64,000 nt of DNA, taken from assembly GCF_028389875.1 (NCBI RefSeq), contig NC_084682.1:3978001-4042000 (forward strand), given 5' to 3'. Shown in pieces: positions 25,492-40,378 of this stretch; position 1 is the stretch's first letter; every line of letters starts with the position of its first letter. The notes below the pieces were generated by a model. It was not told where the DNA came from, searched no databases, and saw only the letters and a list, made by a program, of their open reading frames with translations. The translations under genes were made by a program, and so were the position numbers. Source of the DNA: Rhea pennata. Its lineage: Eukaryota; Chordata; Aves; Rheiformes; Rheidae.

Positions 25492-26931
25492 CTTATTAAG
25501 AATATGGTACAAAATAGACACTACAGGCAAGAAGAGCAACATTTATACTTATTTGTACAACTTAAAAAAATTAAATCAGAATTAAATACTATCAACTCTT
25601 CTATTTTTCTGATGTTCAATATCAAAAGTTAGGGAATTACAAAGACAGTATTTGAGTCAGCAGTGACTGACCTTGAACTAGAGCTCAAAATGAGCAAAAA
25701 CACTTCTGAATTTTTCAGCAGTTACCCATTTCATTTAAAGACTACCAGCATTCATAATACATTGACACTGATCCCCTATGTGCTGAAATTCTAAAAAATT
25801 ATCTTTGATAAACAAGATCAGTTCTTAACGATCAAAATAACACTAAAACATTACTAAATCTCTTAACTTTTTTTTCCCTGGATGAATTAATAAATATAAA
25901 CAATGAAACAAAAAAATTTAGAACCTAGTGACTTCAAGATGACATTGCACTCATAATTACTATATGATTACAAAGATGAAATCAGAGATGATATATAAAT
26001 TTAATGATTACCACATCTAAGCTTTAAATAAATTTAAAATAGTAATAGTAGTAGAAGATATCTTCGGCGGGGGGAAGAGGGATCAATGAGAAGCCAAGAA
26101 ATCTGTGTGCTATTCTTCATGTCCTTAACAATCTCTCTAGAGATATATACACACACAAAAATTAATGCTTTCAAACTGACAACTGTGGTTAAAAATAACA
26201 AAATAAAGCCCTTTTAATCAAAAAGCACTGCCAAAATGTGCATCAGTTGAAACCTGCCACTGATATCAAGCCATGACCAGTCTGATGGTAAAGAATACAA
26301 TTTAATGTGCAGACAGTGTTCCTAGGCTTATCAAGTCTTTCCTAATCAGTCACCTTTGCCAAAGCTCAAAGCAGTGCTGGTAAGCTTTTCTTGGCGTTCT
26401 TTGTTACTTTGAGTTACTATGATATATGTCTACAGAATAAGAAGAAAAAACAGTGGAAAATGTGAAGATCACAGGCATGTTCCCAGGAAAAAAAAAAAGG
26501 GGAGGGGGGATACGATTACAGCAAGTCAGAAGTCAGAAGCAAACTTGATATATGAATACCTTACTAACACTCTATGATGAGAGTAAAGAGAATTGTTCTT
26601 CACATTATTTGTTCCAATTTGTACCCATTTCAATATCAACCCAAAAAAAGAGCAAAGAGAGCGGAGACAAACTATGTATTTTACTGGAAAATAATAAGGC
26701 ACTATAAAAAGAGTTTTCCTGTTGTTATGGAAACACAGAAAGCAAAGGCTAGGGAAAAGAAAAGTGAATAAAGTAATTTGAACCGCACATATAAACATGC
26801 TCTTGCTTCCTGGAAAAGTGTCCTTCTAAAGGATTTTTTTGCTGCTGCAAAATTAAGCAACTGTAAACTAGAAACTCTTCTACAGATAAAAACATAAGGA
26901 ATAAAACACAGGGGGAATTAGCAAATGAGCG

Positions 26932-26932
26932 T

Positions 26933-26965
<33 letters not shown>

Positions 26966-27006
26966 CTCTCTCTCTCTCTCTCTCACACACATGCACACAC
27001 ACACAC
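26932..27006 (+). repeat. Compound (TC)n(CA)n microsatellite
   Basis: About 50 nt of TC repeat with one TTTCTTTC interruption, then CACACACATGCACACACACACA. Confidence 0.92.
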
Positions 27007-30000
27007 TTGCACACACCTTGTTTGCTGAAAATGCAATAATCTCAGATATTTTAAGTCATGAACAAATTGGTGAACAACAGCATGATTTTGCATTTAACTG
27101 CAAAAAAAAATTTATTTTTTCCTTCCCCACACTTGTATTTGTATTGCGTACATGCTGAGCAGGTAGCCAAAGAATTAACTCCATTCTCTGAACATAAGTT
27201 AGTTATTTAAAAAATTGATTAAATTGCATTATATGAAGCCACTCTGATCATGCAGAATGGAATGTAAAATAATAATAATAAAAGATATTATCTGTTTTTC
27301 TATGGTCCTTTTCATATAAAAACTTAAATTAAAAATACTTCCTGTATAGACATACTCCTAAGTAGCACCAGTAAATATAAGTAAATAATTGTTCACAGTA
27401 ACTAATAGCAGAATTTGACGTTATAAGTCTCTTCCCATTTACAGTTAATGCCTAATGAACTGGTACAAATCAGTCTGGATAATCTACATTCTTGGGGTGT
27501 TATGGAACTTGTCAATACAAAAATGAGACATGAGTCCATGATACATCCTTCACTAAAGAGCACAGAACATTGGCACTTTCTCTACAGAAGGACAACAAAT
27601 GCAAGTACATTTGGCTCTAATTGACAGCACCTTTCCACCATATTAGAAAGAAAGCTGTTTTTTACTTGAAGGAATGATCACGTACTTATGAAAATTAACA
27701 ACGAGAGACCATGGTAGAGGGCTTTTCATCATTCCTAAATATTTGAGAGGTAGATTGTAAGTGACATCTCAAAGACTTTATCATCTATTTTTGGTCAAAT
27801 ATTCTGACTGCACATATTGAACTATTATTGTTGATGAGTGTGTAGAAAATGAATTGCTTGTCCTATAAGCATTTTCATAAACAAGTTAAACATTCAAAAT
27901 AGTCTCTCTTCTTCATGCAATAAAGGCAATAGTTCTTAGGCCTCATGTTATGGACCTAATAGCTTCCAAATTCACAGTGGAAAGAAAGCCATTTTTAGTG
28001 TAGCCATCTATCATGAGTTCAGTAGCTTTTTAGTCCCTGCAGGGCAAGGTCTCTTCGTCCCTACTTCTATCATTTCAAACTGCAGAACAGAACAAATTAC
28101 ACATCTAAGATCACTTCTATTTTTGTATTCTTCCTTAGACAAGATTTTCTCCTTTCAAATATATTTTTAAATCCTTTTCGTGATTAAAAACTCTAAATTT
28201 AGCCATTTGAACTGTGTTGACAATAATGCTATATTTTAAGAAAAATATTAAACTCTTTACACATAAATATGCATAACCAAAATCAAACAATACTTCATGC
28301 AGATGTTACCATTGTTATTATAGAAAGAGACTGAGAACCGCACCGAGCTACTAGCACTGACTGGCTTTCTGGTTCCATGCACTTGCATTCATTTGTTTTA
28401 ACTTCAGCTACCTGTCAACTGACAAATGTACTTCAAAGAGAAGTAAAACTTGGAAATAAAAACACAGATCTTAACAAGGTCTAAAAGGACTTTCTGGAAC
28501 AAAATAGGTAAAAGGAAAAGTTACGATTTTTCAAAAGGAAGCATTTTACCTAATTTTCTAAGAACATCCACAGAAAAAATCACTCTGTACTTTTCAAAAC
28601 ACATCAATGTTATTTATGATCATGGAAGTAAGACAATCATTAAACATAGTGGGCCAAATAGTTAAAAGTATAAATTAAAATTCCTGTTGGATCCTTACTT
28701 CATAACTTGCAGTAAAATTCACCCCAAAAAGTCCCTGTGGATGACTGCTGGACAGCTTTGTTCTTAACCAAAAGGAGGATAATCACAAAGAAGAATCATG
28801 GAGGAAACCATCACAGAGCATGTATTTTATATTAGTAAAGTGTGAGTAGGACTTCAGAATCACTACAATGATATCCACAATTCTCTCTCCCTACTGCACT
28901 TTTTTCTAATGCAAAAAAGTCAGTTACAGTCACTGCATAAGACATACAATATACTGATTTATCCCTAATTAAGGATGAACTATGGAAACAACACTTGATT
29001 GTTGTTTACCTTTTGATATTTGTTGGCCTCTTTCAAACACAGTGATTTGAAAAAGGGGATGAAATCTCACTAATTGCTCTTAGAGCTGTGTGAAGAGTTT
29101 AGGCTTTCTGTTTCTGGGCTTTTGTACAGATGAGCTATGTTTCAGAAGTAGTATGTGTTGCTATGGTAATTATTATTTTACTGAATGATAAACATTCAGA
29201 ACTGATTTCATATTGTCAGACAGCAATTACACAGATTAGACAGTGTAAACTCACAACTCTGAAATATTTCCAAATTTCTTTTAAAATTCAAGGCATGTGA
29301 AAAAATTTCTCTGACATTCCTGTAAAATGAAATACTAATTCAAAGGGCAGCTCTAGCAGCACAGGTTTTCTCTTACACTGGTCTGTGGATACACCACTGA
29401 GGAGGTATCTCAGAAGCAGAGACATAGTGAGACAGTTTGGTACTCAAAGGGAAGCACTCAAGCTCCTTATAGCTACAGCCACCTCCTTTTTATCCTTCTC
29501 CTGGAGGCTTGAAACCCTTTTCCAGATGACTGTAGCAGCAGTCACAGTAACTAGCAGAGACTGAATGTGTTGGCTTCTACCTTCCATTATTACAGTACTG
29601 TTCAGAAGGAAATTTTCTGTCTCTCAGGTGCTAATCATTGAGTGAATCTATGAAAGGAAGATTAATCATGTTCTTTGTCCTGCAATTCCTTCTGCCGCCA
29701 CAGAACCTCAAGGGACAGAGCACCACTCTGAAAACACACAAACATCTATATGGAGTCAACTGCAACTTTGCTTCCTAGTCTTGTTACCAAGACGCCTGTG
29801 CAACGAACCAGAGCTTAAAATATCAACTCTTATTCACAAACCAGTGATTCATCACTTTTATTCCAGATCCAACATGTATTTCAGACTGTCAGGAGTTTTC
29901 AGATTTACCTAGCTATTCCAAGTATCTAAATTCTAAACAAAGTAACACGAACATAAAAGCAGTTGAGGAAGAAAAACAGGGAACAGCATGATTTAATTTT

Positions 30001-33000
30001 CCTGGCAATTTATAAATACCTCAGAAGAAGTACAGAGAGAATATGATTCTATGATTTCTACAATACAGAAGTGATGTTGAAATTCATTTAACCAAAAACA
30101 TGATACCATTTGGGATTTTATTTGCTATGCCTTAGCTAGGTAAAGAAAGAAATGATAAGGGAAGAAAAGAAAATCAAGAGAGCCCAGGTTTGTGCCTAGC
30201 TTTATTACAGGCTTCCTTTGGTAAATCAATCAATTGCAGAATCTCTTTTTTTGTGTGTGTTAAGAAATAATACAGGAAAAGCTTAATATATATATGAATA
30301 GGGATGGTGAGAGATTAAATGACAAACCAAAATAGCTTGAAAACACATTGATGAAAAGCACTAGAAAAATGCACAGAACTATCAGTAAGGAAAGTAGCTG
30401 TGTAGCTTCTGAACAAAAGAACACCAAAATTCAGTGGCTGCCGCAGTTCTATAGACCCACAGTTGGATTTCTGCTATCATGCAGACAAAAATAGAGAACC
30501 TGTAAGCTACATAGGAAGAAAAATTAAACCAACACAAAACAGCAAGGAATTCATAAGATTATTTATCCATATATTTTTTGATCATTCTCATTATCAAGTA
30601 AATTATTTTCATAGGTTCACATATTATAGTTTGTAGGAACAAGTCAGTCAAGAGAGGAAGAATGAGTCAGCATTAGAAGACTGATGGAAATGTTAATTTT
30701 GAAGAAAGAGTTGAAGGGCAAGAGAAAAACAGTGCATCATTCAAGATCAGAGAAAATATTATGGGCACAGAGGGCCTGAAACACGAAGTGCCGCTGAAGA
30801 AAACATCAGACCAAGAAGATGGCAAACAAGTCATAAACAGAGAGGGAACTAAAAGGCTTGGAGTTAAGGTAAAGCCTTGAAAAATTAAGATAAAAGTACT
30901 TTTAATTCCAAAAGGAGATCATAATTTACCCAAAGGAGGTCAGGTCATAGCAACATGACTGGAGCAAATGTATAGTATTTGTTATTCCTGTAAGTGATAA
31001 GGAATCAACATAATTTTGTCCTTTCACTAGAAGCATTTCATACTGTTCACAAAGGATTTGGCATTTATTCAGGAAAGTCTTGACTTATGTCTTAGCCCCA
31101 GCTCCCAGCCCTGTGAATTGTGGGCCTTTTGTCTAACATTATCGTGCCAGCAAAGCATCTAGTTTTTCACAGTAACAATCACCACCTAAAAATCACTAAA
31201 GCAGGAAAGATTTCTTATGCCTGTTGGATCAAGCTGTCATATTTGACAAGTATCTGTCATATGGTCAGAATAACTGGGCTTGTTTTCTTATACATGATCT
31301 TCTTTCAAGGAAAATTTACTATATGAGAACTACAAATAACAAAAGGATGTGAAATGAACCAGTATTTAGTTACAAGAAAACTTATAATGTCAATTTATTT
31401 ATTTTTTATTATAATAGAGCATTATATATTTTCCATAAAGCTACTGAAACTATCTACTGGGCTTGATGGTCAAGCTAGTTATGGCTGAAACAAAATGGTG
31501 ATTCTTTCCTACATTTTGGAAAATTTGTTTTTGTTTTTCGAACTAGGTGATATCTACATACCTGAAGTTTTGTTTCCCAGAGAATAACTTGTTTCCTTGC
31601 GCATATAATTCAAATGACCTGTCCTCCACACTACTCAGGTCTACGCTATCTAGAGCAGACTGTACTATCTCCATCTAGCATATGGCCTGGTTGCTCTCTG
31701 ATCTTTATGTAAATCTAAGACAATTTTTCGAGACTTCTGTAATTCAAAGTGTAGTAATGAATACCTGGACTGTATCAGAGACTTTAAGAGTTGTATTTTT
31801 ACAGCGTGACATTGCCAGGCCCATACGTTGCCTAACCTAGGGTTTGAAATGAGAATGTACTAGGATTTCAAAACTAGGTCTGCTGCAATGGTATCAGAGA
31901 TCTGTCCAAAGCAGATGGAAACAAATCAGGTATAGTCTTGCTTGTATCATCTGAAATGTGTAATTCCTGGAGAGATTTACCATTACAACACAGATCTCAT
32001 CTTGGTAAGAATTAGGCAGTTTACGCCAAAAGAAAACCCAACAGTCAGTTTACACATACGTAATGTGATTAAACAAGGGACCAGGACACGTGAGTGAACT
32101 GTGGAGTTAAACCATTTCACAACGGATTAGTAATCCATTGCAGTTGCATGCCAAAGCGGTGAAAAAAGGGAGGGAAATTAGGAAGCACATGAAAGAAAGG
32201 CTAAAAAAGTTGGATTGCAGAGAGAACATGGAAATGAAAATAGGCATGTTCGCATCAACCAGACTAGCAAATGCCACAAGAGTTTGAGAAATAAATCTTA
32301 ATTGTAATTTCTACATCTTGAAAACAGTTACATAGAGGCAGGATTTCGTAATTCTAGTTCAATAAAGCCCATAATACACAGCATTCCCAGAGGGCCATAA
32401 CTTTAAAATTCAATGGTGAATTAATAAGTCATTCTTTAGGATAAGACTAGCTGCTGAAGTGTTATATGTGCTGCAGTCATAACAATGTCCCTAACTTTCT
32501 CCTTAAGATAATTCTAAACATATCTTTCAGCCTTTGCCTGGTTAACTTGCAACTATCACATGTGAGACAGAGCTAAATATGCTAAAAGATATTTTAGGAG
32601 TAAACCTGAAAGGAGATTCAGCCTTTTTAAAACTGAATTCTTTTCTACAGTTTAAGACTGTTTCCATGGAGAGACCACAGTACAGAAACATCTTTAGGCC
32701 AAGTGATTGCTTTAGGCTTATCTGAATGAAAGCACCACTGCAGGAAGAATAATTGAGGCCAGTTGTTTAAAATTCATAGGCATTCTCCTATACTTAACAC
32801 ACAAGCAATATATTTTCACTGTTTTGATTTGTTAAGCATCTGAATGTTATCTCATTATTTCAAAGTTAAGCAGTGCTATATGTACCTTCTTTTAAATGAT
32901 ACATCTTAATATAATATTTATTTAGGATAGACTAATGTTAGTTGCAAGGATGCCATGATATTGGTTGATGGTGACAAAGTAGCAAACAAATTATATGTAG

Positions 33001-34390
33001 ATAAATAAAGAGAATGCTCATGGGGAGAAAATACCCATCCTAACTTCAGATACAAAACAATAGGCTCTGAACTGACTGTACCTCTCAGGAGCAACATCTT
33101 GTAAGCCATAATAAATAGCTCTATTAAAATGTCAGCTTACTCTTCAGTAAGGCAAAGGAAAGCAAACAGAATGGTAGCAATTATTAGAAACTGAATCTCT
33201 GTTATGCTATTTTATAAACCCTGAATATGCATGCAACTTGAATACTGCATCTGATTTGGGTCTTGGTCTCAATTTCCTTCTGCACACCTCTTACCTAATA
33301 CACATGCATACAAACACTAGAATGAGAAAAGGTACAGAAAAGGGCATGATTTTTCTTTTCTGGAGAATTTTGAAAAAGAATCTATTTGCACCATTGTAAG
33401 TTGAAAAAATCTGAATCAACAGTGACTAACTCAGCTAACTTCTGACTCAAAGGCAAGTGAATCAAGAAGATATTGCATCTTTTTCAAATTGCAGCAATTA
33501 CCCAAAAATGGATTTCACACATTCCAAAATATATTTATGATGCCTCATTAACTTGGCATGATGAATGAACTCCAGTAATTGACATTTACTTTACTAGATT
33601 TAACTTCTATTACCCTTGAGTTGAGAAGGAAATGAAGAATGCTGTAGGCTTGTAGGACCTATTAGTCCAAGGGCTTTCTTATAGGAGAAGAATTTCAAGA
33701 GGTCCTTTCTGCTTTGGGTAAGGAAGAATTATTTACCTGTATCATGACAGCTGAAAGCAATTACCATCTACTAATTCAGCAAAGAGCTGAGATGACATGA
33801 ATTAGTGTTACTGGTCCGGTGCTTCATATGTCACTACCACACAAATCACCATCAAAATTGCTACCAGCATGCAATTACAGACAAGCAATGATAGGAGGAG
33901 TGAGGGTGGAGAACAGAACTCTGAACTAACCCCCTTCCTCCACTAGAATTATTTTCACTGTGAAGATGTCACAAGGAAAAAAATGGTCTTGTAATGGGTA
34001 GATATTGTTCCAAGAATAAATATAGGACTTCAATTTTAAGAGAAACTGTCTATTATCCCTAAATTAAAACATATTTACAGAGCATGTGTATGCATGTGTA
34101 TATATGTTTTATAAAATAGGAAGCAGACAGATGTTCATTTATAGGGAGTTATAACTAAAATAGCCTACTTGCTGATGACACTATTTACCATTAGGTTGCT
34201 TTGCTCCATTTGATGTTTTCATTGCTGAATGCTATAACATTGCCTCATCTCCAATATATTTTAATACCATTTTCATAATACCATAAAGAAACTAGCAGAT
34301 CAGAACATTTCAACAGTGTGTATATTAAGATTTTCATCAGGCAAGAATAACCAAACATAAAGCTAGCTTTTTTGTCAGTGATATCTACCT

Positions 34391-34419
34391 GTAGGTAGGT
34401 AGGTAGGCAGGCAGGTAGT
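34391..34419 (+). repeat. (GTAG)n/(GCAG)n microsatellite
   Basis: GTAGGTAGGTAGGTAGGCAG-type tetranucleotide array. Confidence 0.9.
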
Positions 34420-34488
34420 TGTAATCCCCAAAGTCTCTGACTTTTTATCTTATCTCCAGTACAATTGGTCTGAAATGATTCATGCTGC

Positions 34489-34518
34489 AATAAATAAGTA
34501 AATAAATAAATAAATAAA
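34489..34518 (+). repeat. (AATA)n microsatellite
   Basis: AATAAATA tetranucleotide array with one GTAA variant. Confidence 0.9.
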
Positions 34519-34557
34519 GTAATCTGGGTTTATATTATGCCATATTAAAACTTTGGG

Positions 34558-34571
34558 TTTTTTTTTTTTTT
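34558..34571 (+). repeat. Poly(T) tract
   Basis: Uninterrupted T run of about 14 nt. Confidence 0.85.
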
Positions 34572-35198
34572 GATTAAACAATTACAATTGCATTGTTTGA
34601 TATTTCTATGATAGTCCTTATAGACCTTACTTTTTTCTAACAATACATAGTCCAAGATAGCTGACACTCTATCAATAGTTCCAGACTTGGAAGGATTATA
34701 GATGCACTGACAGTTAAATGGAGTTAGAGTCCTCTGCCAAAGACAGATAAGTAGCACGTAGTCTTTGATAAGTACTATCAGAGCCACAGTCTGACAGGAA
34801 TTCTATTACAACGCTACGAGCCTCATTGCATATACTGCCACTTGTCCACTCAAAGCTGAGCTTCAAAAGCCTTGCCACCAATAAGTGTATTCCATTCCTT
34901 TCCTTAATTATACGCATAATACTTTATATTCTAGATCCAAAAGAACTGATCAGGCATGGGGTGGGGGAGAAAAGACAGAATGTTGTTGTAATAGCATAGA
35001 GCAATCTAGCTAGAATGCTTAATCTGGTTAGCATTAAGACGAAAATCTGTCTGGTGGCTTTATAACAAAGGAATGAGGTTATGTAGTACAATGCAAATAC
35101 TTTTTATTTTAAATGCATATGGTCAAGCAGTAATTTCTGTCATATGCTTACAGCTAGTCATTTGAAAGAAGTTTCTATAGAAACATTAATTTTGGCTC

Positions 35199-35213
35199 TG
35201 TGTGTGTGTGTGT
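35199..35213 (+). repeat. (TG)n microsatellite
   Basis: About seven TG units. Confidence 0.85.
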
Positions 35214-36173
35214 TAAATTTTCTCTAAATTCATTTAGGAGCACGAGATCTTCAGTCACAATGATTCTCCTGCACAACAGATTTTTACAGCGCAACCATCC
35301 AGGTACACAAACATGAAGACAAGAGCAGAGCATGAGGATACTTTCCAGTATCATTCAGTAAAAGTTGACTGAATTTGCCTGTATGAACATCATGATGCTA
35401 GCTTCTGTAAAAATCAGTCATACTTGTACCCACTTAACTGGGTGCTGCCTCATCACACACTCCGTTCTGAAATTCATCTTCAATATCATTTGGTAAAATT
35501 ACAGAACTCTAGCAGCAAAAAGATTACTGTACATCTAATGAAGAACGTAGATCAAACATCTCAACAGCTTCATTTAGAGTAAGCGTACAATAATTTCCTA
35601 GATTATTACCTGCCAAAGCTCAGTGGGTGGTCTCTGAAGGCCTACGCAGTCAGGATTCCCAGGTTCTTAGAATCTTGTCATATCTGTCTGCATCCACCCC
35701 CTCAGTGTTTCTAGTTTCCCTTCAAGAAGTAATTCCCTTGCTAAACTGTCACATTAAGATACTGGGATACAGTCCTCCTGCTACATTTCTGAATTTTAGC
35801 TTAACCTGATTGTAAAGCTCACTAACAGAACACAAGTAACTGCTACTGCAGTATCTTGAGAATAATTTGCCTTCAGCTAATGAAACTCAATTGTAATCAA
35901 TAGGGCTTGAATTAAGCATTCATACAAATAGAGAGATAATTGATAGGAAGAATTTATATTCAGTCTGGTTATTTAGAATTAGATATCATCTAGATTTGTT
36001 GTTTCATGTTTAGATATTTCTCACAAAAACGGTCAGCTCTGTGTGTTGTCACATGAATAAATTTGGCAAAGTTTAAGAGCACAGCCAGACCTGGCAAAAA
36101 CATGGTATAGGGTTAGTCACAGGTACTCAAATCAGCGCTTGACTGAATGTACTACATATTATCACTATGTAAC

Positions 36174-36251
36174 TATATATATACACTGTGTGTATATATA
36201 GAGATATATAAATACACACAGACGTGTATATATACGTATACACACACCCAT

Positions 36252-36293
<42 letters not shown>
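36174..36293 (+). repeat. Compound TA/CA/GTATA microsatellite
   Basis: 120 nt of alternating purine-pyrimidine DNA mixing TATA, GTGTATATA, ACACACA and a final (CA)n(TA)n. Confidence 0.9.
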
Positions 36294-36583
36294 TTTTTAA
36301 TCTAAATAGGCATTCACTAAGGTGCATCATACACCTTCTTGAGAGAAGTCTACTTCCTGAATATCTTAAGGCTTAACTCCATTCACTTGCAGTGAAGACT
36401 GAGAAAATATCTCTGACTCTTTACTCTCTATTTGATACTCCAGTGATACAAATCACCTGAAAGCATGTAAGTTTTATTTATGTTCATATGACACTCTCTG
36501 AAACATGGCCTAGAGGAAGATTTTATTCTTACAGAATTTTCCACCTTGCCTAATTCTGAACATAATAAATTAGCAAAAGAATT

Positions 36584-36618
<35 letters not shown>

Positions 36619-36619
36619 G
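36584..36619 (+). repeat. (TA)n(CA)n microsatellite
   Basis: About ten TA units followed by about nine CA units, 290 bp from the similar compound tract. Confidence 0.9.
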
Positions 36620-39600
36620 TAGACCTATAGACACACACATACACCAAAGTATCAATTTACTAATTCTAAACTTTCATCCGCTTAAAAGTATTTGTTATTT
36701 AAACCAAGTAAAGAAACTAATTTTAATCTTGTGAGCATGAGCAAGCTTGTTTACTTTCTTGGATTTAAGTAAAGTCTGGTTTAGGCATAAATTGGCTTGT
36801 GTACTTGCGTGTCTTATGTCTTTTTATTGGACTACTAAATACCATGGCTTGGCCAGTAGTTTGCAGAGGTAAAATAATCTGAAATGAATTTCCAAGCATG
36901 GTATCAGGCATAACACTTCAAATTTGCTTTGCCGATGGTGGTATTTTTCTGAAACTCTCCAGGTTTGCTGTTCCTCCAGTGTTAAAGAGTAGCAGTTCTA
37001 GGCTCATCACTAAAATTTCTTTATCACGTCACTTAACCTTGCACTGAGACTAGCTGCTTGTATTTTCTACTCCTACCAGCAGTAGTATTCTCCAGTGTTT
37101 TGGGGGATGGTACTGTAATTGTTTTATAACTATGCATGGAAAACAATAATAAAAGTTACAATAAACAGCCATATATCTAACTACCACTGCGAGCCTGTGG
37201 AGCAAAAGAAGATTTGCAAAATGCTTTCTTTTACATGCTATCCAAGCACACAGACTGGAACATGGAATTTGGGTAGTTACAGATACATTTAATAAATCAG
37301 CAAGTTCTTTATTTTAATATTAATATTTTAATATCACTCCACATTTAAATTTAGCAAAGTAACTAGAGTACTAGATTTTATCCAGTTAAACAAATTCAGT
37401 GAAATGTAGCTAGAGTACCAAATCTCTCACATAGGAGAAAGATGATGATAAATCTACTAATTATTGATTTCCTCCAAATTTATACATTTTGTGGTCTGGA
37501 ATTAGTAGATTACTCAGTCTTTGACCTTCAAAACTAAATATCGCATCCGCCTCCCAATCTCTAACAAGCAGCAGTCAAAGTTCATTAACATTAGTTTCTT
37601 GGGCAACTGGCTACATCACTGTCCTTCTGCCTTTTATGAGACTTCTTAGACAGAATGATAAATTCTTGTTTCCCATTTATAGATCAGTAAAATAACATAA
37701 GGAAGAACTGATAGAGAATGATAGATTTATCCTTTCAAAGAGCCCCTAGAAGTATAAAAGCATTTATACCTGCTTGGAGTACAGAAAAAGTAATTGAACA
37801 GAAGCATTTGAAGCATCTATCTTGCGAGAGATTCTTTGTCATGGAAGAAACATTCAACACAGATTAAAAAAAAATACAATTCAGTAATACCATAGTAATA
37901 ATGCTAATACTACAGCTACTTCTGGCAATTATATTATTGAATAAATAGCAGAATAAAGTTCACAAAACATTGCATTGAAAAACTAAGAAGAGGAGAAAGT
38001 GTTTCACTTTGGAAAGGGAAAAGAAGCACCAGTCTTTAGTTTCATTGATTTTAGCTGTCTAGAATTTAAATGGAGCTGATTAGGTTATTAGATTCAATCA
38101 GTATTTTACTTAGATGTTTAACCACAGTCCATTAAGTATGAAGTTAGCAGGTAACTGACTAAAGAATTAAGCATGCTAGTAACTTCTTCTCACCATGTTT
38201 TAGCTGACCTGATGTTTCAGATGATCTAATCATTCTCAGTTTTTTTTATTTATTTTCATTTGACACAATGCATGTCTATTTATTTTTTTCACTCTGTCTC
38301 CTTATTCTGAAAGTATTAATCAGTGACCTCTATGTTTATCTGGAAAACCGTCCACTTAGATTTCCTCCACTTTACATTCTATCAACTCAAAAATCTGTTT
38401 ATCAGGGTCTGAGACATAAGTAGTACTTTACTTAGGCATGGATAAACTCCTGAAACAGAGGATGAACTGATTTCAATGTAAATGTTTAAAAGGACAGAAT
38501 TTGGATATCATAGATGGAGAAACATCTCCCCAGAGCAGCCTAGAAGACCCCATCTGTCTACTCATAAAAAAAATCTGAAGGACAAATGATTAAGTATTTA
38601 TAGTGTAACTACCAGTGCTGAAATGCAGACAATCTCTTTTTCAGCTAAATATTTAATCTTTCAAAAGACATCATACCGCAAGTTTTTGTTATGTTATGTT
38701 TATCTGAAATAAGTCCAGGTTTCACTTCACAGTCTCTGTAATGTCCTAGAAGATACAGCAACACAGACAGACTGTGTCACTAATTGCAGATCATCTCCCC
38801 TAACTTTTTCTTGAGAGGGGAAAAAAAAAAAAAGTATGTACAGATGCCAATGTTCTCACCCAAAGGAAGCACTGGAAATTTTGATTTTAAATGGCACAAT
38901 TTCATCCATTGATGCCAACTTGCATGATTTTGTAGGAAGTTTCATAGTATTTGATGTTCTGCTTCAAGGTCCCACTGGTAATAATCAATTACTTGAAATT
39001 TTCAGATTATTCTTTTTGAAGGAAGCTTCCAGACTTCTTGCTTACAAAGTAAAAATTTTTAAATGGCACAAAAAGCACAAGTCAAACAAAACAACTAATT
39101 CTGGATTTTTATTTGTAGCAAGAGTACAATATAATTGCCTTTGTATTTCATAACTTAAGTGTTTCTTCCTCAAATGCAAAAATAAGCAACATAAAATTGA
39201 TTTGGTATTTTACATCTTTATGCTATTGAAAAGGAATCTACCAAATTATGAGTCATCCAAATGAGAAAATTTCTGTTTCTGTAAAGATTACATATTCCCA
39301 TACTACAGTTAAAATTTGCATTTTATTCCTGCAAATTATTTTTCTTATAGAAGTCCTTTGTGAAAATCATCTATTACAGGGCAGAAATTACATCACTATT
39401 CCTAAATTCTTAACCAATTTTTCAATCACTAGCCAAAACGTTCATTATGTTAAACTCTACCACTCAGCTTTTCACTGTTTGGAGATTACCAATCACAGCT
39501 TGCTATTCAAAATCATCCCAATTTCTGTCTTGTCCGGAATCAAGTTTTACCACTTTCCTCTATTTCTTCAGTACTTGGTAACTTCACTTACATAAGGCAG

Positions 39601-40353
39601 TAATGGACTTTATATCTATTTTATGAATGAAGACCAGAGTCTAACTCATAACCTGCAGATGCATGATGTTCTTATTTAGAGGACAACAAAACTTCTTGAC
39701 TGGGGGAAGGAGAAGACAGAAAATGAGGAAAGCTGAAGAAGGGAAATGGATGTTGCGATGTGGAAAGGAATTTGGGGCTTAATATTTATTCTTAAATTAA
39801 GACAGACTTGCTTTTCATTTAATTATACATTTCTTCTGAACTCCTGCTCTGTTTTTCCTATGAATAAGGAAGGATAAATATGTAAGAAAAGTAAAACAAA
39901 TTTTTCTCCAAAAGGAGCAAAAAAATAGATTAATTAATACACTTCTGAAATAGAAGAGTTTATGGAACTACAGAATGTGCGAATTTTAAAGTACGAATTT
40001 TTTGAGGGCCAGATCCTATGTCTTTTCATTTAGCCTAACTTCATTTGGCTAAACTTAGAAGCTCTCAGTATGCAGAGAATGCTGAATTAAGCTGCCTATT
40101 CATTGTCTATATTGGCTTTTTTTCCACTCATTTTTGGATGGCTTATACTTTGTTAAATGCATTTTCAATAGTATAAAGATGTAAAATGCCAAGTCAATTT
40201 TATAATTAATTGATTTTTTTTTTTGTGCACATCTGTGAGGAAAATTCAGCTGTGAAATGCAAAGATAATTACATCATGCTGTTGCTACAATTAAACTTCC
40301 AGGTTTATTGTTGCCACTTGCATTAACTGCAGGGGTAGCTATTTTAAACACCT

Positions 40354-40378
40354 CATTGTAATAATTTTCATTACAATG
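40354..40378. repeat. Perfect 9-bp stem, 7-nt loop hairpin
   Basis: CATTGTAAT at 40354-40362 and its reverse complement ATTACAATG at 40370-40378 flank AATTTTC. Confidence 0.9.

Larger units (their letters stand above)
19152..26931. other. Intron DNA with hairpins and homopolymers
   Basis: AT-rich sequence containing a 32-nt poly(A) run (19794-19825), a 13-bp perfect hairpin (20177-20209), a 20-bp perfect palindrome (20756-20775) and a T tract (25476-25491). The segment 19320-19440 has faint similarity to old sauropsid repeats (GGCCTGATCACAAAG) but cannot be classified. No gene is visible. Confidence 0.55.
27007..36173. other. Intron DNA, no gene seen
   Basis: AT-rich unique sequence. Simple repeats occur at 34391-34419, 34489-34518, 34558-34571 and 35199-35213. 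ATGATTCTATGATTTCT near 30046-30062 looks like a CR1 3' terminus, but no CR1 body precedes it. No coding or RNA gene was recognised. Confidence 0.55.

Noticed and set aside
30046..30062. CR1 3' terminus (ATGATTCTATGATTTCT)
   Set aside because: No CR1 3' UTR sequence lies upstream, and the motif alone is too short.
38836..39595. Two adjacent plus-strand open frames (105 and 115 codons)
   Set aside because: No recognisable domains, AT-rich codon use like the surrounding intron, and no splice or promoter context. Lengths are plausible by chance in 50 kb.
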